Source: Pseudomonas fluorescens NCIMB 11764 (GTDB lineage Bacteria > Pseudomonadota > Gammaproteobacteria > Pseudomonadales > Pseudomonadaceae). From it: a stretch of 64,000 bases of DNA. Position numbers and translations under genes: made by a program. Where the stretch lies: contig NZ_CP010945.1 in the NCBI RefSeq assembly GCF_000293885.2, positions 3,616,001 through 3,680,000 on the forward strand. Direction: 5' to 3'. The notes beneath the pieces were generated by a model. That model did not search any database and was not told where the DNA came from. It saw only the letters and a list, made by a program, of their open reading frames with translations. Numbering within the stretch: the first letter of the stretch is position 1; every line of letters begins with the position of its first letter. This document shows positions 9,015 through 15,857 of the stretch, piece by piece.

Positions 9015-9707
9015 CTATTTGGGGTTCTCGGCAGTGCTGAGTCTGTGGCGTAGTGTTGCCCTAGGCTCAGATTCCCTTGACCTTGCGAGCTTCCTCTTCG
9101 TTTCAGCTTTTTCGGCCTTGAGTACTGCTTGCGTGATCAGATCCTCCAGCATTCCAGATATCGTTTTCTTTTGTCTGCCGGCTAGACGGTCAAGCTGAAC
9201 CTTCACTGCCGTATCAAGAGTGAAGCTGTAGGACTTCTTATCTACTTGTCGATCTCTGTACCGCTTCTGGCGCCAGGCGGCTGACATATTCCTGATTAGC
9301 AGCTCATTGGCTGGTGTGTCTCGGAGACATTGACTCCATTCGGTGAGGCTATCTTCAGGAGAGGACAGCAAGCCCCTAGAAAGTATCTCCCCCTTTGTAG
9401 TCAAGTAGTCAATTGCCCATAGGTGCTGGGTTCGATTTCGAGGGTTAAGCCACTTAAGAACCATAGCCTCTAGCTTTGTAACCTCCGGTTCTGATAGGTC
9501 TACGATGGGCAGGTCTGATGGAGCTATGGTGGATAGGTCTGACAGGTCTGACAGGTTTATGGTGGATGGGTCTGATAGGTCTACGGCCGTTATGAATGTA
9601 GTATTTTTATCGCTCAATGTAATGTTATCCTGTATCAGATATTGACTCGTTACTATGTGATGGTATGCCGTATCGTCACATAGTGACAAAACGTGTGACG
9701 TAACCAT
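9015..9707 (-). CDS. Ribbon-helix-helix-like island protein
   Basis: 230 residues. The C-terminal part (about residues 160-200, SYSFTLDTAVKVQLDRLAGR then KKTISGMLEDLITQAV) looks like a ribbon-helix-helix DNA-binding unit, and the tail is Lys/Arg-rich. Residues 40-75 are low complexity (repeated LSD), encoded by imperfect repeats of GGTCTGA. There is no clear ribosome site before the ATG at 9707; an internal start near MVLKWLNPRNRT is possible. Two copies of GTGTGACGTWAC (9693-9704, overlapping the start region, and 9731-9742) may be its own operator. It is the first island gene inside the left att, a usual place for a plasmid- or phage-type regulator. The exact family is not recognised. Confidence 0.55.
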   Translation of the reverse strand: MVTSHVLSLCDDTAYHHIVTSQYLIQDNITLSDKNTTFITAVDLSDPSTINLSDLSDLSTIAPSDLPIVDLSEPEVTKLEAMVLKWLNPRNRTQHLWAIDYLTTKGEILSRGLLSSPEDSLTEWSQCLRDTPANELLIRNMSAAWRQKRYRDRQVDKKSYSFTLDTAVKVQLDRLAGRQKKTISGMLEDLITQAVLKAEKAETKRKLARSRESEPRATLRHRLSTAENPK

Positions 9708-10224
9708 GTAACGCTACGGAGAGACGTTTAGTGTGACGTTACCTGTTTAATTTAGCGTATATGTCCAATTATGAAAGGCTTTATCCTGAAATATCCTTGG
9801 TTATGTTAAAGAAAAATAACCTATTTAATATGCAACTCTGCTCTGAATGGCATCTCGATACCCAGGTGAGGGGTGTCACATATCCACTTGTGAAGAACGG
9901 TAATCAGGAGTGTCTTTGATCTAGCGCTTCCATCTCCAGCGCGGCGCTAAACGGTCGGCGCTGCAGTCAGAGCGACTTGCCGCAGTAAGCTCAACATTAT
10001 CGCGGGCCGTGCATAAGCGCTCGAGCTGGCTGTTTGTCGGTTCCCATCAAAGTGGTAGACCTACGGCTGCGCTGATTCATCCTCATTCAGGGAGTTCGGA
10101 GGTTTGGGCAGGAACAGATGGAGCAGGCTTTGGCGATGATCGGTTCCCAATGTGGTCGATCGGCTTCGAAGTATTTTTTTACAGGCTTTGCGAATCCTCT
10201 GAACGATATGAGAGGAGCCCGTTC
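9708..10224. other. Non-coding leader with repeated GTGTGACGTWAC motifs
   Basis: No gene is recognised in these 517 bp. The left part has the direct repeat GTGTGACGTTAC at 9731-9742 matching 9693-9704, and GTCAC-ATA-GTGAC at 9675-9687 lies just inside the neighbouring gene. The middle is AT-rich compared with its surroundings. It probably carries the divergent promoters of the RHH-like gene and the AlpA gene. Confidence 0.5.
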
Positions 10225-10455
10225 ATGAGGATCATGCGCCTGAAAGAAGTTATCGACTGCACCGGGCTGGGCCGGTCCACTATCTACAAGTACATCAGCG
10301 AGGGAAGTTTTCCGAAAACAGTGTCATTGGGCGACAGGGCTGTTGGCTGGGTTGAAAGCGAAGTTATGGGTTGGGTCATGTCCAGGATCGAGGCTCGTGA
10401 TGCACGCGAGTCTCTCACTGCGGAGTCTCCGCTAGGTAATCAGCCGATTGGCTGA
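10225..10455 (+). CDS. AlpA-family phage/island regulator
   Basis: 76 residues from ATG 10225, chosen because AGAGGAG lies about 8 bases upstream. A longer in-frame reading from 10009 lacks family resemblance. The sequence MRLKEVIDCTGLGRSTIYKY followed by ISEGSFPKTVSLGDRAVGWVESEV is a textbook AlpA/MerR-like HTH excisionase-activator. In P4-type islands such proteins activate int or act as excision factors. It sits between the RHH-like gene and the interrupted Gp2-like gene, as in many island modules. Confidence 0.88.
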   Translation: MRIMRLKEVIDCTGLGRSTIYKYISEGSFPKTVSLGDRAVGWVESEVMGWVMSRIEARDARESLTAESPLGNQPIG

Positions 10456-10889
10456 GCGTTCGTCAAATCATCCGGTTGGCGCTCAGGCTGTCCGGATGAC
10501 TCGAATCTTTGGTTTATTTCCAGAGTATCTGAATCACTGAAGCTCCCACATTCTTGCCGAGCTCTCTGTCAGTTTGCCACTCCACTCCCTTGCAGGAGTG
10601 GAGTGGTTGGTTTCGGTATTAGTATTATTTATATGCCCATACATTAGACATGGGGTCATCTGGGTAGAGCCTGCATTTCTCATAGCCATCATCAACCAAT
10701 AGATTTTACCCATCCGTTCTAGGCAACTGCCATCCTGACGCTCATCCCTCAAGAAGGGATGAGTTCAGTCAGTGACTGAACAAAGTGTCTCGCAGCAGTT
10801 GCTGAGGTCTGCTACATCGGCAGCTCGAGCTGTAAAAATTTACAGAATCCACTGAGTTGATGAACCTACTCACTCAGCGGATCATTCCC
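10456..10889. other. Palindrome-rich non-coding region
   Basis: No gene is seen in these 434 bp, but five inverted repeats are packed into its second half: 10577-10606 (12-bp perfect stem, CCACTCCACTCC, loop CTTGCA), 10741-10763 (9-bp stem, loop CAAGA), 10763-10781 (9-bp arms, one-base centre, GTTCAGTCA), 10821-10832 (CAGCTCGAGCTG) and 10830-10845 (CTGTAAA, two-base centre, TTTACAG). They lie directly upstream of a Gp2-like, replication-associated gene, so a replication origin or a regulatory RNA leader is possible. Function is inferred. Confidence 0.6.
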
Positions 10890-11036
10890 ATGACACACCA
10901 ACCCAAACGTCACCCTGGCAACAGCAATCTCCGCCTGCACTACGAGAGTACCTTTCGAGGACTGCCTGTACTGACGTCCTACGCTCCTTTCATTACTGAT
11001 GGACTTGCCCCTACAAAACCGGACACCAACTCCCTG

Positions 11037-11912
11037 TTAACTTGATGCTGCGGCCAAGCGCCTGAACTCCCTCGGCGAGCGATAGCTCAAGGCACTATGC
11101 GGATGCTGCTCGTTGTAATGCTCGAAGGCAATGGCCAGGTTGCGCAGCGCCGTTTCTCGATCCGGCTTGGGCATGTGCGCCACGTAGTCACGCTTGATCG
11201 TCTTCACGAAGCTCTCGGCCATGCCGTTGCTCTGCGGGCTGCGCACCGGTGTGGTCACCGGCTGCAAGCCGATCTGTCGAGCAAACAGGCGCGTCTGTTC
11301 GGCGGTGTAGGCCGAACCGTTATCGCTGAGCCACTGCACCGGCGTTGCAGGCAGTTGATCACCGAAGCGCTTCTCCACGCTTTCCAGCATCAAGTCGCGG
11401 ATATCATCGCCGCTGTACCCGGTTGGGCTGGCGACCCAGCCGATGGCTTCGCGATCACAGCAGTCCAGGGCGAAGGTCACGCTCAGTTTGGCGCCGTCCT
11501 CGCAACGGAATTCAAAGCCATCCGAGCACCAACGCGTATCGCTGGTTTGCACCGCAATACGGCCTTCGTGCCGACGCGGCACGCCGGGTTGTTTGATCCG
11601 GCGTTCAAGCAGCAGGTTGTGATCACGCATCACCCGGTAAACCCGCTTCACGTTGATCGCGGGTAGCAACTGGGTTTCACGGGCGCGACGCAGCAATCCC
11701 CAGACTCGACGGTAGCCATAGCTGGGCAGTTCGCTGACCTGTTGCTGGATTTCGGCCACCAACTCAGCGTCGTTCACAGGCCTGTTTCGCCGTACTTTGG
11801 GCGATACCAATTGCTTGATTCGAACCGTTAATTGCGAGCGCGCCACACCGAGACATTCGCTGACCAGCTTCACTGGTCGTCCCCCGGCAACAAGGGTGAG
11901 TGCGCAATCCAT
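11037..11912 (-). CDS. IS2-group transposase OrfB (DDE integrase core)
   Basis: 291 residues. Contains the [12 protein letters not shown] helix, the rve-type catalytic core with RWCSDGFEF (first Asp), [11 protein letters not shown] (second Asp) and the Glu of [14 protein letters not shown], then [18 protein letters not shown] near the end. It overlaps orfA and is in the -1 frame relative to it. It is probably made mainly as an OrfAB fusion by slippage on a seven-A tract in orfA (11965-11971). Confidence 0.93.
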   Translation of the reverse strand: MDCALTLVAGGRPVKLVSECLGVARSQLTVRIKQLVSPKVRRNRPVNDAELVAEIQQQVSELPSYGYRRVWGLLRRARETQLLPAINVKRVYRVMRDHNLLLERRIKQPGVPRRHEGRIAVQTSDTRWCSDGFEFRCEDGAKLSVTFALDCCDREAIGWVASPTGYSGDDIRDLMLESVEKRFGDQLPATPVQWLSDNGSAYTAEQTRLFARQIGLQPVTTPVRSPQSNGMAESFVKTIKRDYVAHMPKPDRETALRNLAIAFEHYNEQHPHSALSYRSPREFRRLAAASS

Positions 11913-12262
11913 TTTCGCGACCGGGCGATCTCGACGGCCTCTTTGAGGATTTCTGCTTCCATCGTTTTTTTGCCCAGCATCCGTTGCAGTTCACGGATCT
12001 GCTTGAGCGCATCGCTCAGCTCGGAGGCAGGCACCACGGCCTCACCAGCACTGACCGCCGACAGGCTGCCGTCCTGATACAGCTTGCGCCACAGGAACAG
12101 CTGGTTGGCATTGATGCCGTTGCGCCGAGCCACCACCGAAACGCTTTGTCCTGGCTCAAGGCTCTCGCGAACCATGGCCAGTTTTTGCTCCGGGCTCCAG
12201 CGGCGCCGCCGCTCCTGGCCCAAAAGCTCCCCACTCTTATCGTTGCTGTTAGTCATAAACAT
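11870..12262 (-). CDS. IS2-group transposase OrfA (HTH)
   Basis: 130 residues. The HTH_Tnp_1 region reads [20 protein letters not shown] then [21 protein letters not shown] leucine-zipper-like stretch ([20 protein letters not shown]) follows and contains the A-tract slip site. Closely resembles IS2 OrfA in layout, including the ending [11 protein letters not shown]. The protein binds the terminal repeats and, fused to OrfB by -1 frameshifting, forms the active transposase. Confidence 0.92.
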   Translation of the reverse strand: MFMTNSNDKSGELLGQERRRRWSPEQKLAMVRESLEPGQSVSVVARRNGINANQLFLWRKLYQDGSLSAVSAGEAVVPASELSDALKQIRELQRMLGKKTMEAEILKEAVEIARSRKWIAHSPLLPGDDQ

Positions 12263-12962
12263 AACCGTTTGCCTATCCCTTATCGTAAGGGGGAAACGGT
12301 GTCCTGTCTTTCATGGGGCTCGTTCAACTGAATATCTCGAAGGCGTTTATGAGACTACTCAGTTAGCTCTGATCGCTCACCGTCGGGTGTTTGCTGTACG
12401 TTTCGACCTGCATTTCCCAGATGACGACTCCGTCCCTGAATCAGCTAACACCGTCGTCTCCAGGTTTGTTGACTCCTTAACTGAAAGGATTCAATCCGCA
12501 CGGGAGCGGTCCAGGCGTCAGAATGGCACTGCTCATCAGACAGGCGTCCGATGGTGTTGGGTCAGGGAGATTGGTCGAGAGGGACGGCCGCATTACCACT
12601 TCGTCTTGTTGCTCAACAAAGATGCGTACCACACCGTGGGGCGCTATGACTCAGCACAGCAGAATCTATACAGCCGCATTCATGCTGCATGGGCCAGTGC
12701 GTTGGGAATTCCTGTCTACGATGTCTATGGCCTGGTACATATCCCTGTCAACGCTGAGTACCACCTCACTCGGAATGATCCGGCGGAGTTGGAGCGGTAC
12801 TTCCGTCGAGTGAGCTACCTCTGCAAGGCGGCGACCAAGGTGTATGGCAATCGCTGTCGTGTATTTGGTTGCAGCAGAGGGTGAATGGACCGCTGCAGCA
12901 AATCAGGGGATGGAAGGTTAGGTAATCAAAATGAGTACCACCATGTTTGTAAAATCCAAATA

Positions 12963-12992
12963 TGGACATGCGCCTAAGGCGTACAATAATAT
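12963..12992 (+). promoter_or_regulatory. Candidate brxR promoter with operator palindrome in the spacer
   Basis: TGGACA (12963-12968) and TAATAT (12987-12992) are 18 bp apart and resemble -35 and -10 boxes. The inverted repeat CGCCT-A-AGGCG (12971-12981) fills the spacer. A palindrome there upstream of a WYL repressor gene fits BrxR autoregulation. Prediction by eye only. Confidence 0.45.
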
Positions 12993-13012
12993 CCGCTAAA
13001 TAGTCAGATCAC

Positions 13013-13942
13013 GTGCCGCTAATTCGTATGACGCCCATAAGCTCTCTTGCAGACCTCGCTCAGCCACAGCGTGACCGCCTAGCCTTTATCGAACTGCGTG
13101 TGCGTTTCGTCGGGGAGATTCGGAGGCAGGATCTGGTTGAGCGCTTTGCCATCCAGTCCGCTGCGGCCACCCGGGATCTTGCTCTGTATAGGGAGCTAGC
13201 TTCCGGCAATATCGACTATGACTCCAAGGCCAAGACCTATGTCCTTGGCGCTGACTTCCGTTCGCTGTTCGATTACCCGGCCGAAAGAGTTATGTCGTGG
13301 CTGACTCAGGCCTTTGGTGATGGCGAGCCGCTTAAGTTCAAAGCTTGGGTGCCTAGTGAAACTCCTTCTAGGCTGACGAACCCTGATTTGGATGTGCTGG
13401 CGAGCGTGACGCGCGCCATCCATCAATGCTGTCCCTTGGTCGTTGAGTACCACTCGATTTCCAGTGGCAAATCGAAACGCGAGATCGTGCCTTTTGCTTT
13501 GATCGATACAGGTTTGCGCTGGCATGTTCGCGCGTTCGATCGAAAGTCAAAGGAATTCCGCGACTTCGTCATTACTCGGATAAGGCGCCCAGTGGTGCTT
13601 AATGGCCAGCCCGTGGCTCCTCACGAGATGAGCGATCAAGACATTCAGTGGACTCGAATCGTCGAGTTAGAGTTGGTGCCGCATCCGAGTCAGCCGCGTC
13701 CAGAAATAACCGAAATGGACTATGGGATGGATGGAGGGGCACTGCGCATGAAGCTGCGTGCCGCCACTGCCGGATACATCCTAAGGCAATGGAGCGTGGA
13801 CTGCTCGCCAGGCCATAGTCTGCGTGGACATGAGTACCGGCTTTGGCTGAAGGACCAGTTGGCGCTATACGGTGTCAAGAATGCTGTTTTGGCTCCAGGC
13901 TACAAAGAACCCCGCCTGGACGAGGCGAAGCCAAATTACTAA
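13013..13942 (+). CDS. brxR: BrxR, WYL-domain regulator of the BREX operon
   Basis: 309 residues from GTG 13013; ATG 13028 is the alternative, and neither has a strong ribosome site. Order: N-terminal winged helix (about residues 20-75, FVGEIRRQDLVERFAIQSAA), WYL domain in the middle (LVVEYHSISSGKSKREIVPF, LIDTGLRWHVRAFDRKSKEF), and a C-terminal WCX-like dimer domain. This is the layout of BrxR, a dimeric repressor at the head of many BREX loci that is thought to sense a phage-derived ligand through its WYL pocket. It is first in the same-strand BREX series. A candidate operator lies within its promoter at 12971-12981. Confidence 0.88.
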   Translation: MPLIRMTPISSLADLAQPQRDRLAFIELRVRFVGEIRRQDLVERFAIQSAAATRDLALYRELASGNIDYDSKAKTYVLGADFRSLFDYPAERVMSWLTQAFGDGEPLKFKAWVPSETPSRLTNPDLDVLASVTRAIHQCCPLVVEYHSISSGKSKREIVPFALIDTGLRWHVRAFDRKSKEFRDFVITRIRRPVVLNGQPVAPHEMSDQDIQWTRIVELELVPHPSQPRPEITEMDYGMDGGALRMKLRAATAGYILRQWSVDCSPGHSLRGHEYRLWLKDQLALYGVKNAVLAPGYKEPRLDEAKPNY

Positions 13943-13949
13943 CTGTGTT

Positions 13950-13981
13950 GCCCAGCTGCCCAGCTGCCCAGCTGCCCAACT
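13950..13981 (+). repeat. Four tandem 8-bp repeats between brxR and brxE
   Basis: Three exact copies of GCCCAGCT and a fourth, GCCCAACT, lie end to end just after the brxR stop and 22 bp before the brxE start. The embedded AGCT units could fold on themselves. Such short tandem repeats can change copy number; an effect on spacing or message stability is only a guess. Confidence 0.7.
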
Positions 13982-14003
13982 GGAAAAAAGATTTAGGACT
14001 TTT

Positions 14004-14507
14004 ATGAATACCATCGCAAAAACAATCGCAGAGCTCCGGATACTGATTGGTTACCTGGGGGAAAAGGGCCAGGCTAATTGGTGGGGCAGCGAGTTCTTTG
14101 GCGCTACAGCGGCTGCTTTTTTGGCTCCAATATTCAACCGATCTCTGTTTCTTGCCCAATACCAGGGGGCAACTGCGGCGGCAGCTAAGGTTCACGACGA
14201 GGTCATTGGTGTTGGCCGTATCTATCACCTATTTCGTTTGCCGATCGGGCTCGAGCAAGCATCTGCTGATGCGCTCAACGACACCGCTTTCGTGCAAATC
14301 TTGCAAGGCAGATTGGCAAGTCGTGAGCTGGCGATGGTGCGCCTGGCTGAATTGGCGGAAAAACCAGAGTCCGCATCGCCAGGCCCCGTTTCGCTGGGCC
14401 AGATGAGTCAAGATCTACAAGCCGAGCTACAACGTGCTGCGGGCTTTTATTGTGCAGCCCTAACCTCCGGAATTCAGACGTTCCCCTACGTTCGGGAGGT
14501 TGAGTGA
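14004..14507 (+). CDS. brxE: BrxE family protein
   Basis: 167 residues from ATG 14004, chosen because TTAGGA lies about 8 bases upstream and MNTIAKTIAELRILIGYLGE begins the conserved region; an upstream start at 13872 would overlap brxR. The motif RILIGYLGEKGQANWWGSEF and later HDEVIGVGRIYHLFRLP match the small BrxE family. BrxE is known mainly from BREX type 6, but here it heads an operon that ends in brxL (type 1). Biochemical role is unknown. It overlaps the next gene by 4 bases (GTGA). Confidence 0.78.
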   Translation: MNTIAKTIAELRILIGYLGEKGQANWWGSEFFGATAAAFLAPIFNRSLFLAQYQGATAAAAKVHDEVIGVGRIYHLFRLPIGLEQASADALNDTAFVQILQGRLASRELAMVRLAELAEKPESASPGPVSLGQMSQDLQAELQRAAGFYCAALTSGIQTFPYVREVE

Positions 14508-15289
14508 GTCAGCAGCGCTACTACACCACTCAGCTACAAGCCGGACTGGGGCTCCTAGAAGAAACAAGGCAACTGCTCCAGGTTTATCAACCTGGCATGA
14601 GTGCGTCGCAGCTTTATGAAGCCGCGCTGGCATCGGGTCGTTTCCCTTTGGTAACGGCAAGGCGCCTACGCAATATTGTTGTCGAGTGCTTTGCCCCACG
14701 CTACATGCGCGACCCATACGTTGCCGCGCGCCTCAAGTCCCTGGTTGATCATTTCACGACCGCCGAGCTCAATCAGCTGCTTTTTATCTATACCGCGCGA
14801 GCCAATCTTGTATTGGCAGACTTCGTTCGAGAGGTTTATTGGGCGCGCTATTCAGCAGGGCGAAATGATCTCCAGCTGGAAGACGCACGCACCTTTGTTA
14901 CCAACAGCGTGCGCGAAGGAAAAACGCAAAAGCCATGGTCTGAGACCACGATCAAGCGCATCTCATCGTATTTGATGGGCTGCTGCGCCGACTATGGATT
15001 GCTGACAACCACAGGCCGCAACCAGCGCTCGATTGCTGCTTATCGCATCTTGCCAAAGGTCGCCGCCTACTTGGCTTACGACTTGAAGTTCAGTGGTCTT
15101 GGTGACAACCAAATTGTTTCAAGCTCCGACTGGGATCTCTTTGGACTGGAACGTACTGACGTCCGAGACCAACTGAAACGTTTGTCATTACAAGGCCTGC
15201 TCATATTTCAGGCCGCTTCCGATGTCGTGCATATCGGGTGGACCTATAAAAGCATGGAGGAACTGATCGATGTCATCGCTCAAAGCTGA
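14504..15289 (+). CDS. brxA: BrxA, BREX protein (NusB-like fold)
   Basis: 261 residues starting at GTG 14504, overlapping the brxE stop. The N-terminal half (YYTTQLQAGLGLLEETRQLL, then LVTARRLRNIVVECFAPRYM) and the following all-helical stretch match BrxA, which has a NusB-like fold and binds DNA in characterised type 1 systems. The end overlaps brxB by 20 bases, showing tight translational coupling. It is needed for BREX defence in model systems, although its step is unclear. Confidence 0.88.
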   Translation: MSQQRYYTTQLQAGLGLLEETRQLLQVYQPGMSASQLYEAALASGRFPLVTARRLRNIVVECFAPRYMRDPYVAARLKSLVDHFTTAELNQLLFIYTARANLVLADFVREVYWARYSAGRNDLQLEDARTFVTNSVREGKTQKPWSETTIKRISSYLMGCCADYGLLTTTGRNQRSIAAYRILPKVAAYLAYDLKFSGLGDNQIVSSSDWDLFGLERTDVRDQLKRLSLQGLLIFQAASDVVHIGWTYKSMEELIDVIAQS

Positions 15290-15842
15290 TTTCAATGAGT
15301 TGATGGAGCGAATTAAGCAGGGGCGCGAGTTTGGCCATGCCAGCTTCGAGCCCATTTTCTATTTGGTTTTTCCGCCGAATCAGATCCTCAATGTGAAGCG
15401 CGAAACACCCGCGTGGATGCACCGACTGCGCAACGAAGGCTGGGAAGTCGAAACCTTTTCGATCGCCGAGCATGTTGCAGACATTATCGAGAAGGCACCG
15501 CTTCGCAAGATCTGGCTCGCTGCCGATCAGAAAGCGCCCTTGGCATGGGACAAGACCAATGCGTCGCTCGCCAATGCCATCAGTAATGGCGCGTTGCAGG
15601 CACGCATCGAAGCCAAGCTGGCCGAACTTGAAGGCAAGCCTAAGGCCATTTTGCTGGTCACCGATCTTGAGGCGTTGCATCCCTACACACGCATTGGTGT
15701 CATCGAAGGCAAGTTGCAAGGCAAATTCCATGTGCCCACGGTGTTCTTCTACCCTGGCGTGCGCACCGGCAAGACACGACTCAAATTCCTGGGGTTCTAC
15801 CCCGACGATGGCAACTACCGCTCTGTCCACGTCGGCGGCTAA
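15270..15842 (+). CDS. brxB: BrxB, BREX protein (DUF1788)
   Basis: 190 residues. Features of the DUF1788/BrxB family: PIFYLVFPPNQILNVKRETP near the start, WEVETFSIAEHV, and the ending TRLKFLGFYPDDGNYRSVHV. BrxB is part of the core of type 1 BREX and is required for both host methylation and phage exclusion, probably as an assembly factor that bridges other subunits. It is separated from brxC by 15 bp. Confidence 0.88.
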   Translation: MSSLKADFNELMERIKQGREFGHASFEPIFYLVFPPNQILNVKRETPAWMHRLRNEGWEVETFSIAEHVADIIEKAPLRKIWLAADQKAPLAWDKTNASLANAISNGALQARIEAKLAELEGKPKAILLVTDLEALHPYTRIGVIEGKLQGKFHVPTVFFYPGVRTGKTRLKFLGFYPDDGNYRSVHVGG

Positions 15843-15857
15843 TCATTGAGGTAAAAC

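Larger units (their letters stand above)
10995..12331. mobile_element. IS3-family (IS2-group) insertion sequence with 5-bp duplication
   Basis: The element spans 11000-12326 (1327 bp). The left end begins TGGACTTGCCCCTACAAAAC and the right end, read inverted, begins TGAACGAGCCCCATGAAAGA; both end in GGACACC, giving imperfect terminal inverted repeats of about 28 bp. ACTGA occurs on both sides (10995-10999 and 12327-12331), the 5-bp duplication expected for IS2-group elements. It carries overlapping orfA and orfB on the minus strand. It has split the Gp2-like gene, and the intact ends and duplication point to a fairly recent insertion. Confidence 0.93.
10890..12884 (+). pseudogene. Inovirus Gp2 / YagK-YfjJ-like protein interrupted by an IS
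   Basis: The reading frame starts at ATG 10890 (MTHQPKRHPGNSNLRLHYES), runs to 10999, and resumes at 12332 after the IS2-group element. Removing the element and one copy of its 5-bp duplication restores FITEYLEGVYETTQ and one continuous protein of about 220 residues. The second part has WCWVREIGREGRPHYHFVLL and later RRVSYLCKAAT, features of the YagK/YfjJ C-terminal domain found in inovirus Gp2 and P4-like satellite proteins, linked to replication of small elements. The element separates the promoter and first 37 codons from the rest, so the gene is presumably inactive. Confidence 0.82.

Noticed and set aside
9500..9600. CRISPR-like short repeats in the RHH-like gene
   Set aside because: The GGTCTGA repeats are irregular, lie inside a coding frame and lack spacers of even length. 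No CRISPR array or cas gene was seen anywhere in the window.
10009..10224. Upstream extension of the AlpA gene
   Set aside because: The open frame has no ribosome site at 10009, the added residues match nothing in the family, and AlpA proteins are about 70 residues long. ATG 10225 has a good site.
10857..11045. A free-standing 62-residue gene before the IS
   Set aside because: The frame runs into the IS terminal repeat. Its real part is the N-terminus of the interrupted Gp2-like gene.
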